Shown here one piece after another: positions 49,686-56,561 of a stretch of 64,000 nt of DNA. The stretch spans positions 27,341 through 91,340 of the forward strand of contig CAJMPY010000008.1 in assembly GCA_905215385.1 (NCBI GenBank). Reading direction: 5' to 3'. This DNA is from an uncultured bacterium (lineage in GTDB: Bacteria; Actinomycetota; Coriobacteriia; Coriobacteriales; Coriobacteriaceae). The translations under genes were made by a program, and so were the position numbers. Position 1 is the first letter of the stretch. Every line of letters starts with the position of its first letter. The notes under the pieces were generated by a model. That model ran no database searches, was not told the DNA's origin, and saw nothing but the letters and a program-made list of their open reading frames with translations.

Positions 49686-50795
49686 TTAGACCGGCTTAAG
49701 CCCAAAACACGCCCGCAGCGTGTTAAGCAACGCCTCTTGCTTCTTCCTGCGGGCATCGACACGATTCCGGTACCGCTTTCGCATACGCTGGTGCATGCGC
49801 CATGCGAGCGCTTCCATCGCTTCCATGTCACAGAGCATTTCGTTGTTGACCGTCGCGACCTCGATTCCCATAGTAATCAAGCCCGTGTTGCGCTTTTCAT
49901 CATGGATACGTCCCCTCCGAGAGGAATGGCCCAGCTCACCGTTGTATTCCAGGTCAAACCGGGCTGCCTCCTGATATGCATCGCAAACTGCATGGGGCAT
50001 CCCCGAGATTGCCTGCGCACGGTCATCGAACTCGATCTTGTAGTCGGTCTTAAAAGGTCCGCAGGCAAACCCGCCATAGGAAAACGGAAGCGAAAACAGG
50101 GCGAGCATGATGCACTCCATGGGCGAGAGCAGGTTTTCCGAAAGATAGGGACACAGACGCAGCAGCTGTTTGGCCACATTCCCCTTGCATGCCGCAAGGT
50201 AATCTGCCAGACGATCGGGCATCAGCACCGGCTCGACTTCAAAGTAGCCCACGTCTGCTGACTGGTCCTTGTCCTTTGCAAGTTTATTCGTAACAGGCGA
50301 GGTGTAGGGAGGCAGATACTTCCCGCGGTCGCTCAGTGAAATCTTAGAGCACAGCTCCTGGGCCAGGGCAAACGCCTGGATGCAGCCGACCTCACGCGCA
50401 ACGGCAACACAAAGGGCCTCGGGAGATAGGCTGTACACCCCCGGTTCCACCTCTAGAATCGAGCCGGCGGGCAACCCGGAACACACGGACCAGCCTACGC
50501 CAGGCATGCGGCGGCGCTGCGCCGCAGATCCCACCAACAAGCACAGATCTTCCTGCACCTCGCCACTTTTGGCTCCAATTCGCACCAAGTCAGGAAGATA
50601 GATATCCTCGGTCGAGGGCGACGACGTGCGCAGCACACGGCGCTCTTCATCGGGATTAAGGTCCTTCCAGCTGATATAGCCCATCTGCCGGCGCTCGGCG
50701 CGCATCATGCGAAGCGCCGAGGCACCTGTTAGGATTACGGAAGCCGCTAGCTGTTCGCCTGTCGGCTCGTTGCGCCGCTCAATCTTCACTGCCAC
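49686..50795 (-). CDS. Uncharacterized protein with C-terminal DUF559/VSR-like nuclease-type segment
   Basis: This 369-residue protein has no clear overall family. Residues near 290-330 (RFDLEYNGELGHSSRRGR, then HDEKRNTGLITMGIEV) resemble the active-site region of DUF559/very-short-patch-repair-like nucleases, with the acidic residues of the E-Y-N-G-E and D-E-K-R segments in the right places. The C-terminus is basic. Similar proteins are seen in Coriobacteriia and may be regulator/nuclease fusions. A GTG at 50795 with GGGGTGG upstream fits just after the comF stop; longer starts overlap comF. It is co-directional with comF and probably co-transcribed. Confidence 0.6.
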   Translation of the reverse strand: MAVKIERRNEPTGEQLAASVILTGASALRMMRAERRQMGYISWKDLNPDEERRVLRTSSPSTEDIYLPDLVRIGAKSGEVQEDLCLLVGSAAQRRRMPGVGWSVCSGLPAGSILEVEPGVYSLSPEALCVAVAREVGCIQAFALAQELCSKISLSDRGKYLPPYTSPVTNKLAKDKDQSADVGYFEVEPVLMPDRLADYLAACKGNVAKQLLRLCPYLSENLLSPMECIMLALFSLPFSYGGFACGPFKTDYKIEFDDRAQAISGMPHAVCDAYQEAARFDLEYNGELGHSSRRGRIHDEKRNTGLITMGIEVATVNNEMLCDMEAMEALAWRMHQRMRKRYRNRVDARRKKQEALLNTLRACFGLKPV

Positions 50796-50805
50796 AAAAC
50801 CACCC

Positions 50806-51612
50806 CTACCAAACACGTGCGATAGCAATGCCATCGACTGCCGCAGCGCCGGCGCGCTTGAGTTCCGCCGAAGCCGTGGCCATCGTCGCGCCCGTGGTGA
50901 TAACGTCATCGATCAGCAGCAGGCGGCGGCCGTGCACGTCCTCAACCGTCTCGTACATGCCTTGGGCACGCTCGCGGCGCTCCTCACGACCGAGTTCGCG
51001 CTGGTCGCCATGCCCGTACTTGACGAGAGCATCGAGCAGGGGAACACCCGACAGCTCGCAAAATGGGCGCGCAATAGCCTCCATATGATCAAAACCACGC
51101 CGCCGAAACGCTGCCGCCGTCGCAGGCACAAACACCACCGCATCCGCACCGGACAGCACACCTCCTAAGCGTTCGGGCGCTACGACCTGGGCATGCAGGG
51201 CGGTGTCGTAAAGCAGCTCCGCCAGATACGGAGCCAGACGTCGCTCGCCCGCATCCTTGTACGCTTTAATGATGCGCGGCAGCGGATGCGCGTAGACGGC
51301 GCACGCCAGGCAGCGGTCGAGCGCCTCCGACATTGCCGAGGACGTGCCCTCGACCGAACATTCAGTGCACAGCAAATCCCCAAACGGGGCACCGCATCGG
51401 GTGCAGCTATGACGTGGGTCGATGAGCGTGAGCGCGGCCAGGCAGTCTTGGCAAATAAGCGTACCGGCGCGCTCGCAGCCGGCACATCGTGTTGGCGACA
51501 ACGCCTCAAGCGCCTCGTGCGCCGCCTGCTCGGCAAACGATAGCGATTCGTCCGCAAACGGTAGGATGCCGGCACCTTGCAGACGGCTCAATATGTTCAG
51601 ATGGCTCTTCAA
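50806..51612 (-). CDS. comF: ComF-family phosphoribosyltransferase-like protein
   Basis: This 268-residue protein has an N-terminal zinc-finger region with paired cysteines (RCAGCERAGTLICQDC, CTRCGAPFGDLLCTEC) and a C-terminal PRTase domain with the PRPP loop LLLIDDVITTGAT. ComF/ComFC proteins take part in DNA uptake during transformation, probably at the inner face of the membrane. The element-borne ComEC-like hydrolase is unrelated in location. The gene is downstream of a hairpin terminator for ricT. Confidence 0.9.
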   Translation of the reverse strand: MKSHLNILSRLQGAGILPFADESLSFAEQAAHEALEALSPTRCAGCERAGTLICQDCLAALTLIDPRHSCTRCGAPFGDLLCTECSVEGTSSAMSEALDRCLACAVYAHPLPRIIKAYKDAGERRLAPYLAELLYDTALHAQVVAPERLGGVLSGADAVVFVPATAAAFRRRGFDHMEAIARPFCELSGVPLLDALVKYGHGDQRELGREERRERAQGMYETVEDVHGRRLLLIDDVITTGATMATASAELKRAGAAAVDGIAIARVW

Positions 51613-51615
51613 GAC

Positions 51616-51651
51616 ACAACCCTCCCTACGTTCGGTCGCAGGGAGGGTTGT
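51616..51651 (-). terminator. Hairpin terminator of tmk-holB-ricT
   Basis: A perfect 12-bp stem (51616-51627 with 51640-51651) lies just after the ricT stop. On the minus strand only a weak T-containing tail (GTGTCTT) follows, so termination may be partial. Confidence 0.6.
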
Positions 51652-51714
51652 TGATTCAGCGCTATGATACCCCGATGCGCTCGGGGCAAGGCGAGCAAAA
51701 TCCGCTCGCGGGCG

Positions 51715-53415
51715 TTATTCGCCGGCGGGCGGTTGTGGTGCAGACGAAGACGGGGTCGAGCCCTCGCCACCATCCTGGCGCGGCTTGCGGGAACGGCGAC
51801 GGCGACGGCGCTTTTGGCCCTGGTCGGCCGAGCCCTCGCCACCGCGATCCTCGCGCGGCTCGCGCTCGTCGCGAGCGGCGCCACGCGAAGCCTTGGCAGC
51901 CGCTCCCCCGCCATCTCCGGGACGACGGCGCGTGACCTTGACCTCGCCATCCGAGACCTGATCGGCCACGGAGGGCACTGAAGGCTTCTGCTGCGCGCCC
52001 GAGGAATGGCGACGGCGCGGACGCGGCGCGCGCTCATCCTCGCCACGTGACTTGCCGCCCTTGTCGGCAGACGCATCGGAGGTTGAGGGGCCCTTGGAAG
52101 CGGCACCAGCCTCGCGAGCAGCTGCGGCGCGGAAGGCGTCCTCGCGCTCCTCGCTCGACAGATGACGGCGGCGGCGACGTGTGGGGTTCATGCCACCGCC
52201 GCGATTCTGCTGCTGGGGTTGCTGAACCTCGCGCTCGCGAGAGGCGTTCTTGCCCGCGGCTGCAGCCTCGGTAGCATCGCCCGAGCCCGCGCGCTTGCGA
52301 CGACGACGGCCACCGGCGGCCTCCTCGGCCTCGGGTGCCTCGGCCTTACCACGGCCCTTTCCGCGGCCACGGCCCTCGACCTGGCTCTGAGCAGCGCGGA
52401 TATCGGAATCGGCATCGCGACGACGGCGCTTGGGCATCGACGTGCCGGCCAGACGATCGGCACTCGACAGACCATCGCCCACGTCGACGCCGTTCTCGCG
52501 ATCGAGCTCCATGAGCGCCAGGCGCATCTCGGGCGACTCGATGCGCTCGAGCACGTCGCGCGTCACGCAGTCGGGGCGGCAGTTGCAGCCCTGCTCGGCG
52601 GCCTTCTTTTTGCAGCCCTCCGAGCACGTCATATCGGCCAGGTTGACCTTAAAGACTTTGCCGTTCTCCAGGCGCAGCACCAGCTGCTCACGCGGCGTGT
52701 CATATTCCTGGATACGCGCCTTGCCAAGCGGCGTATCGATGAGCGTCTTCTTTTTGGGCGCACGGCTCTTAAAGTCCTTGTAGGCCTCGAACTCATAGCG
52801 CAGGCAGCACATCAGGCGGCCGCACACGCCGCTGATTTTGGACGAGTTGAGCGGCAGGTCCTGCTCTTTTGCCATGCGGATCGAGACGGGCTCAAACTGT
52901 CCGCCAAAGCGCGTGCAGCAGAGCTCCTGTCCGCATTGGGCGTAGCCGCCCACCAGGCGGGTCTCGTCGCGCACGCCGATCTGGCGCATGTCGACGCGAA
53001 TGTGCAGCGTCGAGGACAGGTCCTTGACGAGCTGACGAAAATCGACGCGCTCCTCGGCCGCAAAGTAGAACACGGCCTTCTCGCCGCCAAACAGGTACTC
53101 GACGCCGACCGGCTTCATCTCGAGGTCGAGCTCCTTGACCAGGCGGCGGAAGTCGACCATGGCCTCGTCGCCCTGGATGGCCAGGTCGTCGGCAAGCTGC
53201 AGGTCGATGTCGCTCGCCACGCGCAGCACGGGCTTGAGCGGCTGACCGATCTCGTCTTGCGGCACCTCGAAGGGATCGGCCGTGACCAGGCCGATCTCGG
53301 TTCCGCGCTCGGTAGAGCAAATGGCATAATCGGCCTCGAGGATATCCAAATCCTGCGGATCGAACCACAGGTCGCGCGAGGCGTAGGTAAACTTAACGGG
53401 TACGACTAACGGCAT
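51715..53415 (-). CDS. ricT: PSP1/RicT-family protein with long basic C-terminal extension
   Basis: Residues 1 to about 300 are a PSP1 domain protein of the RicT (YaaT) type: VKFTYASRDLWFDP, MRQIGVRDETRLVGGYAQCGQELCC (split around residue 150), and the cysteines of GVCGRLMCCLRYE that bind an iron-sulfur cluster. RicT helps RNA processing with RicA and RicF in Bacillus. The last 250 residues are a low-complexity tail of arginine, lysine, glycine and alanine (GRGRGKGRGK, RRRRRRSRKPR), typical of nucleic-acid-binding regions and not part of known RicT. It overlaps holB by 10 bp. The order tmk-holB-ricT is conserved in Gram-positives. Confidence 0.88.
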   Translation of the reverse strand: MPLVVPVKFTYASRDLWFDPQDLDILEADYAICSTERGTEIGLVTADPFEVPQDEIGQPLKPVLRVASDIDLQLADDLAIQGDEAMVDFRRLVKELDLEMKPVGVEYLFGGEKAVFYFAAEERVDFRQLVKDLSSTLHIRVDMRQIGVRDETRLVGGYAQCGQELCCTRFGGQFEPVSIRMAKEQDLPLNSSKISGVCGRLMCCLRYEFEAYKDFKSRAPKKKTLIDTPLGKARIQEYDTPREQLVLRLENGKVFKVNLADMTCSEGCKKKAAEQGCNCRPDCVTRDVLERIESPEMRLALMELDRENGVDVGDGLSSADRLAGTSMPKRRRRDADSDIRAAQSQVEGRGRGKGRGKAEAPEAEEAAGGRRRRKRAGSGDATEAAAAGKNASREREVQQPQQQNRGGGMNPTRRRRRHLSSEEREDAFRAAAAREAGAASKGPSTSDASADKGGKSRGEDERAPRPRRRHSSGAQQKPSVPSVADQVSDGEVKVTRRRPGDGGGAAAKASRGAARDEREPREDRGGEGSADQGQKRRRRRRSRKPRQDGGEGSTPSSSAPQPPAGE

Positions 53416-54533
53416 TTCAGTGCCTTCCTGATATCGAACAGCATGACCTCGATGGCCAGCTGGGGAGTAACGTTTCTGGCAATGTTGCGCTCGGCGGTCG
53501 CGACTGCCTCGAGCGCCCGCGTGGCACCCGCAACATTGGTCGCGGCGGCAAGCCGCCCGATCGTGTCGCGCACGTCCTCGTTCACTACGTCGGCTGCCTC
53601 GTCCTGAAGCGTCAGCAGCACGTCGCGCATAAGCGTCCGCGCGCTCGCCAGCGCTTCCATGATACCCGAACGCTCGCGCGCGTTGAGTTCGCGCTTGTTG
53701 CGGTCCTCAAGCTGCTTCAATGCTCCACGCGACAGGTAGTCGGCGTTTTGCTCGAGTACCTTTTCCTGCGTGGACTTGACCTCGGCAAGCGGCGCCTTGA
53801 CGGCGACGATGAGCGACTTGGCGCGACTGAGCACGTCGGCCTCGTCGGCGGCAATGAGTGAGTCGATGGCACGGACCATCTGACGGCGGGCGTCCTGGCG
53901 CTCGGCGCTCTTAAGAAACTCGATGCCGCGTGTGGGGCTTCCCGCCACGGCGACCGCCATGCGGCAACGCGCAGGGTCCTGACCGGTGGCGCGGCTCACG
54001 GCCTGCGCGGCGACGGCGGGCGATACCAGCCGAAACGGCACACACTGGCAACGACTCACGATAGTGGGCAGCATCACGTCGGCCGAGGTGCCCAGCAAGA
54101 TAAACATAACGCCCTCGGGCGGCTCCTCGAGCGTTTTGAGCAGTGCGTTGGCGGTGTTGGCACGCAGTTGCTCGGCACGGTCGATGATGTAGACCTTGGC
54201 CTTGGCACGGATGGGCGCCAGTGGCACGTCATCGAGCAGCTCGCGGGTCTGGGCAATGAGGTAACCCGTGGCGCTCTCGGGCGTGTAATAGTGCACGTCG
54301 GGGTGCGTATGGCGGGCGACGCGCACGCAGCTATCGCATGAGCCGCAGCCATCCTGCTCGCACAGGAAGGCTTGGGCGAGCGCCCACGCGGCGTCGAGCT
54401 TGCCCGCGCCGGGAGCGCCCAAAAACAGGTAGGCGTGCGATGCGCGACCGCTAGCGACGGCATTGGTCAAAAAGTCACGCACGCGCTCTTGGGTGTCGAG
54501 CTTGGCCAGCAGGCTTGCCTGAGCGGGGGCCAT
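53406..54533 (-). CDS. holB: DNA polymerase III delta' subunit
   Basis: This 375-residue clamp-loader subunit has the AAA+ signatures FLGAPGAGKLDAA (Walker A with leucine after lysine), the zinc-binding CGSCDSC near residue 68, VYIIDRAEQL (Walker B-like) and LLKTLEEPPEGVMFIL (sensor helix with the SRC motif in VSRCQCVPF). The ATG at 54533 overlaps the tmk stop; seven further codons upstream are open. It is the middle gene of tmk-holB-ricT. Confidence 0.9.
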   Translation of the reverse strand: MAPAQASLLAKLDTQERVRDFLTNAVASGRASHAYLFLGAPGAGKLDAAWALAQAFLCEQDGCGSCDSCVRVARHTHPDVHYYTPESATGYLIAQTRELLDDVPLAPIRAKAKVYIIDRAEQLRANTANALLKTLEEPPEGVMFILLGTSADVMLPTIVSRCQCVPFRLVSPAVAAQAVSRATGQDPARCRMAVAVAGSPTRGIEFLKSAERQDARRQMVRAIDSLIAADEADVLSRAKSLIVAVKAPLAEVKSTQEKVLEQNADYLSRGALKQLEDRNKRELNARERSGIMEALASARTLMRDVLLTLQDEAADVVNEDVRDTIGRLAAATNVAGATRALEAVATAERNIARNVTPQLAIEVMLFDIRKALKCR

Positions 54534-54534
54534 G

Positions 54535-55218
54535 TTACTCGGCCTCCTTGGCAAGCGCGGCGGCGACGGCTTCCTGCGGAATGTCGAGACCGTACGCGCG
54601 AACCTGCTCGACCGTCTTCTCGAAGACTTCCTCGATGGTCGCGGTGGCGTCGATGAGCTTTACGCGGGCGGGTTCCTCGGCAGCAATTGCGCAAAAGCCC
54701 TGGTAGACACGCTCCTGGAATGCCATGCCTTTTGCCTCCATGCGATCTGCCGCGCCACGGGCGGCCATGCGCAACGCCGCCTGCTCGGGCGTGATGTGGT
54801 AGACGAGTGTGAGCGCCGGGTGCGTACCGGCGACGGCCAGGTTGTTGGCATCGCGCACCATCTGGCGATCGAGGCCGTCGGCAAACGCCTGGTAGCAGGT
54901 TGTGGAATCGTAGAAGCGGTCACACAGTACCACCTTGCCGACAGCAAGGGCGGGTGCGATGACCTCGTGCACCAACTGGGCGCGCGCTGCCTCGTAGAGC
55001 AGCAACTCGCAGGTGTCGCCCATCGCCGTATTGGCGGGGTCGAGCAACAGAGCACGGATCTTTTCGCTGATGGCAGTGCCGCCCGGTTCGCGCAGGCTCA
55101 CAACCTGGTGGCCAGCGAGCTCGAGCGCACGGGCGAGCAGGTGCGCCTGCGTGGACTTGCCGGCACCGTCGACGCCCTCGAGCGTGATAAAGCTATGTTG
55201 AGCAGGCTCAAAAGCCAT
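54535..55218 (-). CDS. tmk: Thymidylate kinase
   Basis: This 227-residue enzyme phosphorylates dTMP to dTDP. It has the P-loop FITLEGVDGAGKSTQ, the DR motif in VLCDRFYDSTTCYQ, and the TMK REPGGT signature; the lid region is short (ARGAADRMEAKG). Overlapping start/stop with holB shows co-translation. The start has GAAGGGG upstream. It is the first gene of the operon. Confidence 0.94.
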   Translation of the reverse strand: MAFEPAQHSFITLEGVDGAGKSTQAHLLARALELAGHQVVSLREPGGTAISEKIRALLLDPANTAMGDTCELLLYEAARAQLVHEVIAPALAVGKVVLCDRFYDSTTCYQAFADGLDRQMVRDANNLAVAGTHPALTLVYHITPEQAALRMAARGAADRMEAKGMAFQERVYQGFCAIAAEEPARVKLIDATATIEEVFEKTVEQVRAYGLDIPQEAVAAALAKEAE

Positions 55219-55321
55219 GGGCGCAGCCCCTTCCTACAAGGCGCGTAAATGCGAGTTACAGCAACCAAGCCATGATACCCCAGTGCTCGGCACGTCCCCA
55301 ATGGCTAAAGGCGCCTTTCCA

Positions 55322-55390
55322 AAGTTGCGGTGAAATAGGGACTGATTGAAGCTCTGAGACCGCCAAACAGTCCCTATTTCACCGCAACTT
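55322..55390. repeat. Inverted repeat element (AAGTTGCGGTGAAATAGGGACTG), copy 2
   Basis: The arms 55322-55344 and 55368-55390 are perfect 23-bp reverse complements with a 23-base spacer. The arm is 18 of 19 identical to that at 5722-5788. GTCCCCAATGGC lies just upstream, a relative of GTCCCCAATGAC seen near the other copy and at 56482-56493. Confidence 0.78.
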
Positions 55391-55458
55391 ATGATGGGGA
55401 ATTTTGGATGCTGGGTATAATCGTCGTATTGCATTGAAATGTGGCGAAAGGAGTGGCA

Positions 55459-56442
55459 ATGTCTCGGTATTGCGCCTCGTGCGGCAAGCGTCTTGCAGAT
55501 GATGCCAAGTTCTGCACCTCGTGCGGTGCACCCGTTGAGCAAACAGCCGCGAGCGATAGCCAGCCCGCTTTTGAGCAGACCGGCTCCCTTGATACGCCGC
55601 AAGCCAAGGCGGACGACTCCCTCGCCTATAGCCCCGACCCCGCCGCAAGGACCGAGGCCGTCGAGACCACGCAGCGCATACCCGTCGCGAGCGGCTCGCC
55701 CCAACAGCAGCCGGTTCCCGCATACGTGCCCGCTTCGCCACAGACCCCCGCTTCCAAAAAGAGCGGCACCGGGCCGCTTATCGCCGTTATCGTTGTGCTG
55801 GTGGCGATCATCATCGCCCTGGTCATCTTCTTTGCAATCAGACCGTTCGACAACGCCGCCACGCAGACGACTGCCGAGGTAGCTAAGCTGCACCATGACG
55901 TCGACGACAATGACCTAAAGCCTCTCGGCGATCCCAACAGCCTGTACGACGATGATGACGATGACGACGAGGATGGCGGCGAAGCAACGCTCTCTGAGCA
56001 GAACCTCTACCGTCGCCTGAGCGAATACTACGACCTGCTCGAAGATCTCGACAGCCAGGTCCGTGGCTGCGCGCAGAACTTCAACGGCAACTATCTGGAA
56101 GAGGATCGAACCACCCGTCAAAATCTCGCCGACGTCGCCGAGCGCACGGAGGACACCATCGAGCAGTATTACGACATCGTCGAGGACCTGGACGTCCCGA
56201 CGAGCTCCAAAAACTACAGCTCCTGGAAGGACATCATAGCCCTGTACGACGACCTGGATCACCGCATTGACGCAATCTGTGATGCCTGGGAGATCAGTCT
56301 GAAATACGCCAAGCCTGCGGACCACAAGAATGAGATCGTGGCGCCGCTGTCGCGCGACAACGTGGCGGGCACCAATGACAATAAGTACCGCCTAGACTTT
56401 GAGGAGCGTTATCCCGGCGCCAAGCCTGTCGAGGTGAACTAG
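55459..56442 (+). CDS. Zinc-ribbon membrane protein with extracellular helical domain
   Basis: This 327-residue protein starts with a zinc ribbon (YCASCGKRLADDAKFCTSCG, two CxxC), followed by a proline/glutamine-rich linker, a transmembrane helix (about 107-128, LIAVIVVLVAIIIALVIF), an acidic stretch of aspartates (about 167-177) and an extracellular helical domain with repeated ED/YY patterns. Such zinc-ribbon/TM proteins are common, poorly understood sensors. AAAGGAG precedes the ATG at 55459; six codons upstream are open. It is monocistronic and ends at a bidirectional terminator. Confidence 0.78.
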   Translation: MSRYCASCGKRLADDAKFCTSCGAPVEQTAASDSQPAFEQTGSLDTPQAKADDSLAYSPDPAARTEAVETTQRIPVASGSPQQQPVPAYVPASPQTPASKKSGTGPLIAVIVVLVAIIIALVIFFAIRPFDNAATQTTAEVAKLHHDVDDNDLKPLGDPNSLYDDDDDDDEDGGEATLSEQNLYRRLSEYYDLLEDLDSQVRGCAQNFNGNYLEEDRTTRQNLADVAERTEDTIEQYYDIVEDLDVPTSSKNYSSWKDIIALYDDLDHRIDAICDAWEISLKYAKPADHKNEIVAPLSRDNVAGTNDNKYRLDFEERYPGAKPVEVN

Positions 56443-56496
56443 TCGCATGCGACGTTCTCAAACGACTAGTCATTAAAGAACGTCCCCAATGACTGC

Positions 56497-56540
56497 CTAG
56501 AAAACGAGCGAGGATCGCGGGGTCCTCGCTCGTTTTCTAG
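56497..56540. terminator. Bidirectional terminator between zinc-ribbon gene and topA
   Basis: A perfect 18-bp stem (56497-56514 with 56523-56540) has AT-rich ends that give T-runs on both strands. Confidence 0.88.
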
Positions 56541-56561
56541 GGCAATGTTTCGACTGTGCCG

